Of a DNA stretch of 40,066 nucleotides, positions 1 to 9,270 are shown one piece after another; position 1 is the first letter of the stretch, and every line of letters starts with the position of its first letter. Where the stretch lies: assembly GCF_900078675.2 (NCBI RefSeq), contig NZ_LT546237.1, positions 576,122 through 616,187 on the forward strand. The letters are read 5' to 3'. The notes under the pieces are model-generated. The model worked only from the letters and a program-made list of their open reading frames with translations. It did not search any database and was not told the DNA's origin. The translations under genes were made by a program, and so were the position numbers. The stretch is from Mycobacterium interjectum. GTDB taxonomy: Bacteria > Actinomycetota > Actinomycetes > Mycobacteriales > Mycobacteriaceae.

Positions 1-1
1 G

Positions 2-214
2 GCCGTGGCCGTCGTCTGCGGCACCGACAAGCGTTATCACGACGAGGCTGCGGGCGCCGTCGAGGCGGCCCGCGCCGCGGGTATCACGACGGTCTGCCTG
101 GCCGGGCCCGAGCAAGCGCTGGGGGATGCCCAGCACCGCCCGGATGAGTATCTGACCGCGAAAATCAATGCGGTGCAAGCCTTGTCGGATCTGCTGACAC
201 GATTGGGGGCGTAG
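2..214 (+). CDS. mutA: Methylmalonyl-CoA mutase small subunit, C-terminal end (partial)
   Basis: Only the last 70 codons are inside the window; the gene begins off the left edge. The reading frame is open from base 2 and stops at TAG 212-214. The visible part looks like the tail of the cobalamin-binding-like domain of the small subunit. It carries no DxHxxG motif, as expected for the non-catalytic partner. The stop lies two bases before the mutB ATG, so the two subunits are almost certainly co-transcribed and translationally coupled. The identification rests mainly on this position and on the family's usual gene order. The product pairs with MutB to interconvert succinyl-CoA and methylmalonyl-CoA, the extender precursor used by Mas/Pks5-type synthases. 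Confidence 0.85.
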   Translation, partial: AVAVVCGTDKRYHDEAAGAVEAARAAGITTVCLAGPEQALGDAQHRPDEYLTAKINAVQALSDLLTRLGA

Positions 215-216
215 CT

Positions 217-2472
<2,256 letters not shown>

Positions 2473-2494
2473 CGTCGCCAATGCTTTCCGCGAA

Positions 2495-2542
2495 CGTGAT
2501 GTCATGGCGAGAATCGGCCCGATTTTTCGCCGTGACGTCACG
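2495..2542. repeat. Long imperfect hairpin between mutB and meaB
   Basis: Bases 2495-2509 (CGTGATGTCATGGCG) pair with 2528-2542 (CGCCGTGACGTCACG) over all 15 positions if two G-U pairs are allowed. The spacer contains a second nested inverted repeat, AATCG-GCC-CGATT, so almost the whole 48 bases can fold into one stem. It begins 22 bases after the mutB stop and ends 15 bases before the preferred meaB ATG. It could be an RNA processing or attenuation structure between the two genes, or one copy of a dispersed palindromic repeat. It has no clean U-tract, so it is not a classical intrinsic terminator. Confidence 0.6.
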
Positions 2543-2557
2543 CTCGGCGCGTGCCAT

Positions 2558-3535
2558 ATGAAGGGCTCCGTAGAGGAACTCGCCAAGGCCGTCCTCGGTG
2601 GCGACCGCGCGGCGCTGCCGCGGGCCATCACGCTGCTGGAGTCCACTCGCGCCGACCACCACGAGAAGGCGCAGCAGCTGCTGCTGGAATTGACGCCCCA
2701 CGCGGGCAACGCTCACCGCGTCGGCATCACCGGGGTCCCCGGGGTGGGTAAGTCCACCAGCATCGAGGCGCTCGGCATGCACCTGATCGAGCGAGGCCAC
2801 CGGGTGGCGGTGCTGGCCGTCGACCCGTCGTCGACGCGCACCGGCGGTTCGATCCTCGGCGACAAGACCCGGATGGCGCGCCTGGCGGTGCACCCCGACG
2901 CCTACATCCGCCCGTCACCGACGTCGGGCACCTTGGGCGGGGTGGCCAAGGCCACCCGGGAAGCCATCGTGCTGCTGGAGGCCGCGGGGTTCGACGTGAT
3001 CCTGGTGGAGACGGTCGGCGTGGGCCAGTCCGAGGTGGCGGTGGCCAACATGGTGGACACCTTCGTGCTGTTGACGCTGGCGCGCAGCGGCGACCAGCTG
3101 CAGGGCATCAAGAAGGGCGCGCTGGAGCTGGCCGACATTGTCGTGGTCAACAAGGCCGACGGGGAGCACCTGGCCGAGGCGCGTAAGGCCGCGCGGGAGC
3201 TGTCCGCAGCGATCAGGTTGATCCATCCGGGCGAAACGCTTTGGCGGCCACCGGTTCTCACCATGAGCGCGACGGAGGGAGCCGGGTTGGCCGAGCTGTG
3301 GGAGACGATCGAGCGCCATCGCCGGGTGCTCGCCGACGCCGGGGAACTCGACGAGCGCCGGCGGGCCCAGCAAGTCGACTGGACCTGGCAGATGGTCCGC
3401 GACGCCGTGCTGGACCGGGTGCTGTCCAACCCGGCCGTGCGCAAAATCCGCGCCGACGTGGAACGCCAAGTCAAGGCGGGGGAGCTGACCCCGGCGCTGG
3501 CGGCCCGGCAAATACTTACGGCCGCGTCTTCCTAA
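2558..3535 (+). CDS. meaB: MeaB-type P-loop GTPase, methylmalonyl-CoA mutase chaperone (ArgK family)
   Basis: A G3E-family GTPase of 325 residues from the chosen start; the family is usually about 320-335. It protects and reactivates methylmalonyl-CoA mutase by gating cobalamin loading and release. The Walker A motif is GVPGVGKS at residues 59-66, the segment VDPSSTRTGGSILGDKTRM follows, and the guanine-specificity motif NKAD is at 198-201. The frame is open further upstream to a start at 2456 that overlaps mutB. However, that extra stretch encodes the hairpin at 2495-2542 and does not resemble the family, while the ATG at 2558 gives MKGSVEELAKAVLGGDRAAL, close to the known mycobacterial N-terminus. 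In M. tuberculosis a mazEF pair sits between mutB and meaB; here it is absent. Confidence 0.93.
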   Translation: MKGSVEELAKAVLGGDRAALPRAITLLESTRADHHEKAQQLLLELTPHAGNAHRVGITGVPGVGKSTSIEALGMHLIERGHRVAVLAVDPSSTRTGGSILGDKTRMARLAVHPDAYIRPSPTSGTLGGVAKATREAIVLLEAAGFDVILVETVGVGQSEVAVANMVDTFVLLTLARSGDQLQGIKKGALELADIVVVNKADGEHLAEARKAARELSAAIRLIHPGETLWRPPVLTMSATEGAGLAELWETIERHRRVLADAGELDERRRAQQVDWTWQMVRDAVLDRVLSNPAVRKIRADVERQVKAGELTPALAARQILTAASS

Positions 3536-3570
3536 CGGAAAGGTAAATTAGCCGCCGTTTCCCCTACGGA

Positions 3571-3600
3571 CAGTATGGAATGCAAGTAAATTCAATACTG
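3571..3600. promoter_or_regulatory. Possible operator/promoter region of lipL
   Basis: The 64 bases between meaB and lipL are clearly richer in A+T than their surroundings. They hold a 6-base inverted repeat, CAGTAT at 3571-3576 and ATACTG at 3595-3600, whose right arm touches the lipL start codon. The heptamer GTAAATT also occurs twice (near 3543 and 3586). This could be a regulator site or part of a promoter. No convincing Shine-Dalgarno sequence is visible for lipL, so a leaderless transcript is possible. The repeat is short and could be chance. Confidence 0.25.
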
Positions 3601-4886
3601 TGACAATGGAGTCTCGGGTCGCTCGCCGCGCGGTCCCCGTCCACGATGGCCCTGACGCAGGCCACCGTGTGTCCGGTGCGGCGGACCCACATTTCGCCTG
3701 CGTCGTTCGCAGTTTCTCCACGATGTTCCCGGCCCGCCGGTTCGGTGGTGGGGCGCTGGCCGTCTACGTGGACGGTCAACCCGCCGTTGACGTGTGGACC
3801 GGCTGGGAGGACCGGGGCGGTCACGTGCCATGGTCGGCCGACACCGCCCCGATGGTGTTCTCGGCAACCAAGGGCATGGCCGCCACCGTCATCCACCGGC
3901 TCGCCGACCGCGGCCTCATCGACTACGAGGCTCCCGTCGCCGAGTACTGGCCGGAGTTCGGGGCCAACGGCAAAGCCGAACTCACCGTGCGGCAGGTGAT
4001 GAGACACCACGCAGGGCTGTCGGGCCTGCGCGGCGCCACTCAGGAAGACCTGCTGGACCACGTCCTGATGGAAGAGCGGCTGGCGGCCGCGTCGCCGGGA
4101 CGCCTGCTGGGCAAATCCGCGTATCACGCGCTGACCTTCGGCTGGCTGATGTCCGGGCTCGCCCGGGGCGTGACGGGCAAGGGCATGCGCACGCTGATCC
4201 GCGAGGAGCTCGCCGAGCCGTTGGGCACCGACGGAATGTATCTGGGCCGGCCGCCGGCCGAGTCCCCGACGCGGGCGGCGCAGATCATCATGCCGCAGAA
4301 CCTCGTCGGCAACCCGGTCCTCACCTTCGTGACGCGCAAGGTTGCCCACGAGTTGTCCGGTGGATGGCGGTCCATGTACTTCCCGGGCTTCATCGCCGCC
4401 GCCCAGGGTGAGATCCCGTTGCTGGACGCCGAGATCCCGGCGGCCAATGGCGTGGTGACGGCCCGCGCCCTCGCGCGGATGTACGGGGCGATCGCCAACG
4501 GCGGCGAGATCGACGGCACCCAATTCCTGTCCCGTGAGCTGGTGGCCGGACTGACCGGTCGGCGGAGCCTGCGGCCGGACCGAAACCTGTTCGTGCCGTT
4601 GGCTTTCCACTTGGGCTATCACAGTCTGCCGATCGGCAACGTGATGCCAGGCTTCGGTCACGTCGGGCTGGGTGGTTCGGTCGGTTGGGCCAACCCCGCG
4701 GAGGGGGTGGCGTTCGCGCTGGTGCACAACCGGCTGCTGACACCGTTCGTGATGACCGACCACGCCGCGTTCGTCGGGATCTACAAGCTGATCCGCGACG
4801 CCGCCGCGAAGGTGCGCAAGCGCGGTTTGCAGCCGGTGACCGAGTTCGGGGCGCCGTTCTCGGAGCCCGGAGCCGTCGCCGGCTAG
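3600..4886 (+). CDS. lipL: LipL-type serine esterase/lipase of the beta-lactamase fold (family VIII)
   Basis: A 428-residue protein matching remembered M. tuberculosis LipL (Rv1497, 429 residues) nearly end to end. It has the beta-lactamase/family VIII esterase fold. The nucleophile motif SxxK is S88-A-T-K91 (FSATKGM). The catalytic tyrosine is probably Y175 (KSAYHALTFGW), and HVGLGGS near residue 350 fills the place of the third motif. It is expected to hydrolyse short acyl esters; the physiological substrate is unknown. The start is GTG 3600 or ATG 3606; GTG 3600 gives the same N-terminal length as the homologue. No signal peptide is evident. The last 210 bases are repeated in decayed form at 5212-5420. 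Confidence 0.93.
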   Translation: MTMESRVARRAVPVHDGPDAGHRVSGAADPHFACVVRSFSTMFPARRFGGGALAVYVDGQPAVDVWTGWEDRGGHVPWSADTAPMVFSATKGMAATVIHRLADRGLIDYEAPVAEYWPEFGANGKAELTVRQVMRHHAGLSGLRGATQEDLLDHVLMEERLAAASPGRLLGKSAYHALTFGWLMSGLARGVTGKGMRTLIREELAEPLGTDGMYLGRPPAESPTRAAQIIMPQNLVGNPVLTFVTRKVAHELSGGWRSMYFPGFIAAAQGEIPLLDAEIPAANGVVTARALARMYGAIANGGEIDGTQFLSRELVAGLTGRRSLRPDRNLFVPLAFHLGYHSLPIGNVMPGFGHVGLGGSVGWANPAEGVAFALVHNRLLTPFVMTDHAAFVGIYKLIRDAAAKVRKRGLQPVTEFGAPFSEPGAVAG

Positions 4887-4936
4887 CGTCGCAGGCCGGC
4901 CCAGGAATCTTCCAGGCGCAAGCCGACTTTCAATTT

Positions 4937-5117
4937 TGCGGTAGACCTTATCGGTGGTGACGATGACGTGCGCGCGCACCCAACGGGTCGCCGCGACAGC
5001 ATCGAGCACGTTGAGCGTGCCCACCGCGATGGTCTCGTACGTGTGGCGCGGGTCGCGGTACGACTTGCGGACCAGCGACTTGGCGGCCATGTGCACGACA
5101 ACGTCGGGCCCTCTACT
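4937..5117 (-). pseudogene. Remnant of a CDP-glucose 4,6-dehydratase-like gene
   Basis: On the minus strand, from about 5117 down to 4937, the frame reads GPDVVVHMAAKSLVRKSYRD, then a TYETIAVGTLNVLDAV segment, then VIVTTDKVYRK. This is the central part of an extended short-chain dehydrogenase of the RfbG type, where family members typically read VFHLAAQSLVRRSY...TNVMGTVNLLEAV...VVTTDKCY. The N-terminal cofactor-binding part and the whole C-terminal half are missing. Downstream the frame runs on as the antisense of lipL, which is not coding. It is therefore a fragment of about 60 codons, left beside lipL and bounded by the second copy of the lipL end. It implies that a deoxy-sugar nucleotide gene once stood here. 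Confidence 0.7.
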
Positions 5118-5211
5118 GGTGGATTGCCGCCGCGGAACCGTCAGATTTCGGATCCGAAACGCAGTATCCGTCGGCTGGTGTTGGTGACCGTTCGTAGTCT
5201 ATTCGGCGCGC

Positions 5212-5420
5212 GGTTCGGCCGGTCGGTCTTGCCCGGCGGCGGGAGTCGCGTTTGCGCTGGTGCACAACCGGCCGCTGACGCCATTGGTGCGACCGATCAC
5301 GCGCGTTCGTCGGGATCTACAAGCCGATTCACGGGGCCGCCGCGAAGGTCCGCAAGCGCGGTTTGCGGTCGTGACCGAGGTCGGGCGCCGTTCTCGGAGC
5401 ACGGAGCGGTCGCCGGCTAG
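5212..5420 (+). pseudogene. Decayed duplicate of the lipL 3' end
   Basis: This stretch aligns base by base with lipL from about 4674 to its stop at 4886. Shared runs include GCGCTGGTGCACAACCGG, TTCGTCGGGATCTACAAG and GCGCAAGCGCGGTTTGC-type segments, and both end with GCCGGCTAG. Several small insertions and deletions break the frame, and in the last few codons the frame returns (HGAVAG against PGAVAG). It has no start and is not expected to be expressed. With the dehydratase fragment between the two copies, it looks like the footprint of an insertion or duplication at the lipL end. Confidence 0.85.
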
Positions 5421-5840
5421 CTCTACTTTCCTAGGAGCTGTGTTGGCTCCGCACTTGGCACGGACACCATAGAGAGCGTGGAACCCCATCTTTGTTGCCG
5501 AAAACGACTACTTTCGAATAGAAGCAGGCTCACAGCGGAGATCGGTGACGTCACTGTCGGCGGCTCGGACCTGTAAGGTTGAGCACTCCGGGTTTCGGCG
5601 GGAGGGGTGCATTGCCAATGTTCTACGGTTGGGCGGATCCGCCGACGGCTGCTCGCAGACTTAATCTGTCGCCGTCCGGACTCGACCCGAACGTGCTGGC
5701 TCGGCGGGGCAACTCTAGGTTTTGCGCCAATGTGGTCCGGGTCCTTTCTATTCCACCATTAATCCGTTGACGCGCTCGCGCGACTTCGCGCTAATGCGAG
5801 CGCCAAAATCTTCGCGCCACAACGATCGGGCAAACCAGAT
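5421..5840. other. Intergenic stretch without a recognisable gene
   Basis: These 420 bases lie between the lipL duplicate and the broken methyltransferase. A 63-codon open frame at 5579-5770 (+) resembles nothing I know. A GC-rich imperfect hairpin has arms GCGCTCGC at 5772-5779 and GCGAGCGC at 5796-5803, followed by CCAAAATCTT; it might be a weak terminator or a leader structure just upstream of the next gene. A GTGACGTCAC palindrome is at about 5546-5555. Base composition drops from the usual high GC in this part. No function is assigned. Confidence 0.4.
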
Positions 5841-6691
5841 ATGACTCCAAAATTTACTGATCAGGTGCAATTTACTCATCACAACATCCGTCTCGACGAT
5901 GGGACTTTCACTAAACCCGAATCGAAGCTATCGATGGCCGACTATCCGTATTGCATATCGGCGCGCAATATCCTGGAGGCGGTCTTCCCGGGGGATAAAA
6001 CTCAACTGCGCTTGGTTGATATCGGCTGCCTCGAGGGCGGATACGCGGTTGAGTTCGCGCGCATGGGATTCAAGTCCTCGGCCTCGAGGTGCGTGAGCTA
6101 AACATAGCAGCTTGCAACTATGTCAAGTCGAAGACGAACCTGCCCAGTCTGGAGTTCATCCAAGACAATGCCTTGAACATCGCTAACCATGGGGTTTTCG
6201 ACGCAGTGTTTTGTAGCGGGTTGCTTTACCATCTTGAGTACCCGATGCAATACCTCAGAACGCTGTCGTCGGTGACCCGAAAGCTTTTGATTCTGCAAAC
6301 ACAATTTTCTATTATCCATCCCATTGACGCAAGGCTCCGATTGAGTACGAGATTGCGACAAGCATGGGATAGATTGCTGTTAAAACGCGACCCGGTGAAT
6401 TTCCTATTATCGGCGCCGGCCGAACACGAAGGTGTACCTGGCCGATGGTTTACCGAGTTCAAGGACGAGCGGTCATTCAGTCGACGCGAAACCGCACGGT
6501 GGGCTTCTTGGGACAATCGTCGGTCTTTCTGGATTCAACGTGAGCACCTGCTCCAAGCGATCAAAGACGTTGGATTCGATGTGGTGATGGAGCAGTACGA
6601 CCACCTCGAACCAAGCATTGCCGAGTCCTTGCTCGGTGGTTCCTATTTCCCGCAGCTGCGGGGAATGTTTATCGGCATCAAGACGCGCTGA
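5841..6691 (+). pseudogene. SAM-dependent methyltransferase, frameshifted
   Basis: Two overlapping frames make one class I methyltransferase of about 283 residues. The first runs 5841-6101 and carries motif I, VDIGCLEGGYAVEFARMGF. The second runs to TGA 6689-6691 and contains FDAVFCSGLLYHLEYP (the usual FDxVxCxGxLYHL signature) and a C-terminal LLGGSYFPQLRGMF. They join cleanly if one base is restored near 6073, giving a GF-x-VLGLEVRELN continuation, so the gene has a single-base deletion or the assembly has an error there. Base composition is clearly lower in GC than the core genes, in keeping with transfer. If the frame is intact in the organism, the product would probably methylate a sugar of the surface glycolipid. 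It stands alone, followed by a hairpin. Confidence 0.75.
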
Positions 6692-6706
6692 GGCAAGTAT
6701 CGCCGG

Positions 6707-6727
6707 CATCCCCACCAGGTGGGGATG
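6707..6727. terminator. Perfect 10-base inverted repeat after the methyltransferase
   Basis: CATCCCCACC at 6707-6716, a single A, then GGTGGGGATG at 6718-6727: a perfect inverted repeat that would fold as a GC-rich hairpin with a tiny loop. It starts 16 bases after the methyltransferase stop and there is no T-run behind it. Mycobacterial terminators often lack the U-tract, so a terminator is reasonable, but a dimeric regulator site in front of the 6966 gene is an alternative. Confidence 0.45.
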
Positions 6728-6965
6728 CGATCACACCCGCGCCATTGCGAGAGCAGGTACACAGCGTCGGCCTCGCACTTCGCGATCACCCCTACGAACG
6801 GAAAGTTTCGGCGACGTTTCCGATCTGGGCCGGATTGCTGAAAACGCTCACGTTCGGATACGCCAGCTCGTAGGCTTCACCAGAAAATAGCCATGAGCGT
6901 TGAAGGCACCGGGCATCGGGCCGAAGCTGTCGGACGATGGGGATCAAGGGGAGGCGGCGGTTCAC

Positions 6966-8225
6966 ATGGTGACCCAACCCGACAAACGAATCTGCATCAT
7001 CGGGGGAGCCGGGCATGTCGGGCTTCCGCTGGCGCTGGTGCTTGCGGACGAGGGTTTCTACGTAGACATTCTGGACACCAACGTCAATGCCCTGAAAACC
7101 ATCATGGCCGGCCGGATGCCCTTCGTTGAGAACGGCGCCGAAGAACTGCTCAAGCGGTTGTTGCCGACCGGGCGCATCTCGGCGACCACCGATTCGTGGG
7201 CGGTCAGGGACTCCGACATCGTGATCTGCGTCGTCGGCACGCCGGTCGACGAATACCTGACGCCGCAGGCGCACACCTTCTTTCGCATCATCGACGAGAT
7301 CAGTCCGTACTTCCGCGACGGGCAGACGCTGGTCCTCCGAAGCACCGTCTACCCCGGGCTGAGCCAGCGCGTCCACGACATGTTCGCCGAGCGGGGGATC
7401 GGCGTTCACGTCACCTTCTGCCCAGAGCGCATCGCCCAGGGCCATTCGATACGCGAGCTGAGGGTGATTCCGCAGATCACCAGCGGCTTCGACGCCGAAG
7501 GGCGCCGGATCGTGCGCGAGCTGTTCTCGCAAATAACGAGCGAGATCATCGAGGTGGAACCGCAGGAGGCCGAGCTGGCCAAGCTGTTCTGCAACGCCTA
7601 CCGCTACATCCAGTTCGCGGTCGCGAACCAGTTCTATCTGCTCAGCCGCGAGGCCGGACTCGACTTCGACCGCGTCCACCACGCCGCCACCTACAAGAAC
7701 GCTCGCGTCGACAGCCTGCCCCGGGCCGGGCTGGCGGCGGGCCCCTGCCTGCTGAAGGACACCATGCAGCTGGCCGCGTTCAGCAACAACAACTTCATGC
7801 TGGGGCACGCGGCCATGCTGATTAACGAGGGCCAGCCGCAGTTTATCGTCAACATGCTCAAGCGCCGCGTTGACTTGCGCGACAAGACAGTTGGTCTCCT
7901 CGGCATGACGTTCAAGGCGGACTGCGACGACACGCGCGATTCGCTCAGCTTCAAACTCCGGCATCTGCTCATGCTGGAGGCCAAGAAAGTGATGCTGCAC
8001 GACCCATTCCTGGAAGGCCCGGATTACTACGCGCTCGACGCCGTTCTGGGCCGTGCGGACGTCATCGTCATCGGTGTGCCCCACTCGATTTACCGAGGCC
8101 TGCAGATTCCGCGGGACAAGATCGTCGAGGACGTGTGGGGCTGCCTGGATGTCAGCGCGGCGGAAGCCGACGCGCCCAACGGGACCCCGTTGGCGACGCT
8201 GGGCGCGGGAATGCAGGCGCAGTGA
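6966..8225 (+). CDS. UDP-glucose/UDP-ManNAc-type nucleotide-sugar dehydrogenase
   Basis: A 419-residue NAD-dependent four-electron dehydrogenase that oxidises the C6 hydroxyl of a nucleotide sugar to a uronic acid. The Rossmann motif is G14-A-G16-H-V-G19. The catalytic cysteine is C261 in GPCLLKDTM, matching the family's GxCxxKD. The C-terminal UDP-binding domain contains VGLLGMTFKADCDDTRDS. The style is closest to WecC/UDP-N-acetylmannosamine dehydrogenases, but the sugar cannot be fixed from sequence. The frame is open to 6900; ATG 6966 is preferred because MVTQPDKRICIIGG begins right at the fold and AAGGGGAGG lies upstream, about 12 bases away. The stop overlaps the next start by four bases (GTGA), so it is coupled to the epimerase. 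No close counterpart in the M. tuberculosis locus comes to mind. Confidence 0.88.
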   Translation: MVTQPDKRICIIGGAGHVGLPLALVLADEGFYVDILDTNVNALKTIMAGRMPFVENGAEELLKRLLPTGRISATTDSWAVRDSDIVICVVGTPVDEYLTPQAHTFFRIIDEISPYFRDGQTLVLRSTVYPGLSQRVHDMFAERGIGVHVTFCPERIAQGHSIRELRVIPQITSGFDAEGRRIVRELFSQITSEIIEVEPQEAELAKLFCNAYRYIQFAVANQFYLLSREAGLDFDRVHHAATYKNARVDSLPRAGLAAGPCLLKDTMQLAAFSNNNFMLGHAAMLINEGQPQFIVNMLKRRVDLRDKTVGLLGMTFKADCDDTRDSLSFKLRHLLMLEAKKVMLHDPFLEGPDYYALDAVLGRADVIVIGVPHSIYRGLQIPRDKIVEDVWGCLDVSAAEADAPNGTPLATLGAGMQAQ

Positions 8226-9241
8226 AAGTTCTCGTAACGGGTAGCGCGGGGTTCATCAATGGCTACGTGGTCGACGAGCTGCTGCGCGCCGGCCACCAGG
8301 TCGTCGGAATCGACAACTACTCCAAATACGGCAAGGTCAAGAAGACCTACGACGATCACCCGCGTTACACCTTCGTCGAGGGCGACGTCAAAGACGTGGA
8401 TTTGATGTTCCAGCTGATCGAGGGGTGCGACCAGCTGGTGGCCAGCGCGGCCCGCATCGGCGGCATCACGTACTTCCACGAGTACGCCTATGACCTGCTG
8501 GCCGAGAACGAACGCATCGCCGCCGCCCATTTCGACGCCGCGATCTATGCCTACCGTAAAGGATGGCTCGAGAAGATCAACGTGATCAGCTCCTCGATGG
8601 TGTTCGAAAACGCCACCGTGTTCCCGACGCCGGAGAAGCACATCACCGAGTGTCCGCCTCCGACGAGCACTTACGGCTTTCAGAAGCTGGCCTGCGAGTA
8701 TTTCGCGCACGGTGCCTATGAGCAGTATGGCCTGCCGTATACGATCATCCGCCCGTTCAACTGTGTGGGTACCGGTGAGCAGCGAGCGCTCGGCGGCCGC
8801 GAAATTCCCAGCGGCAACGTCAAACTCGCGATGAGCCACGTCGTGCCCGACCTCATCCAGAAGGTGGCAAAGGGTCAGGACCCCCTACACATCCTCGGCG
8901 ACGGCACCCAGGTGCGCCACTACACCTACGGCGGCGACCTGGCGCGCGGCATCCGCACCTGCATGGAGCATCCGGCCGCGCTGAACGGGGACTTCAACCT
9001 CTCGACGCCTCAAGCCACCACCGTGCTGGAGCTGGCGGAAGTGATCTGGAAAAAGATGCGCCCGGACACTCCGTTTCGCTACGAGAGCGACCCGCCTTTC
9101 GAACATGACGTCCAGCTGCGCTCGCCGGATGTCCACAAGGCGTCCGAGGTTCTCGGCTTCGAGGCGACAACCACACTCGAGTCCATGCTGGACGAGGTCA
9201 TACCGTGGATTGTCAACGCCGTCGAGGCCGGGACCATCTGA
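8222..9241 (+). CDS. NAD-dependent nucleotide-sugar epimerase/dehydratase (extended SDR)
   Basis: A 339-residue extended short-chain dehydrogenase. The start is GTG 8222, overlapping the previous stop as GTGA; the frame is open further upstream but only as a shadow of the dehydrogenase gene. The N-terminal cofactor motif reads TGSAGFING, so the third glycine of GxxGxxG is replaced by N13. The catalytic Y151-x-x-x-K155 sits in STYGFQKLACEYF, and RPFNCVGTGEQRALGG resembles the substrate loop of UDP-sugar 4-epimerases and decarboxylases. With the coupled dehydrogenase it probably forms a two-step route from a UDP-hexose or UDP-HexNAc to a uronic acid or its epimer. Whether it acts as epimerase, decarboxylase or dehydratase is open. 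Confidence 0.85.
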   Translation: MKVLVTGSAGFINGYVVDELLRAGHQVVGIDNYSKYGKVKKTYDDHPRYTFVEGDVKDVDLMFQLIEGCDQLVASAARIGGITYFHEYAYDLLAENERIAAAHFDAAIYAYRKGWLEKINVISSSMVFENATVFPTPEKHITECPPPTSTYGFQKLACEYFAHGAYEQYGLPYTIIRPFNCVGTGEQRALGGREIPSGNVKLAMSHVVPDLIQKVAKGQDPLHILGDGTQVRHYTYGGDLARGIRTCMEHPAALNGDFNLSTPQATTVLELAEVIWKKMRPDTPFRYESDPPFEHDVQLRSPDVHKASEVLGFEATTTLESMLDEVIPWIVNAVEAGTI

Positions 9242-9270
9242 AGTGCTCTGGCTGTCGCCATTGGGGTGCC

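Noticed and set aside
3564..5096. 510-codon open frame on the minus strand
   Set aside because: Only the first ~55 codons (the dehydratase fragment) look like protein; the rest is the exact antisense of lipL, with composition typical of a high-GC shadow frame.
5579..5770. 63-codon open frame with a GTG/ATG start
   Set aside because: No similarity recognised, no good ribosome site, and it lies in degraded intergenic DNA.
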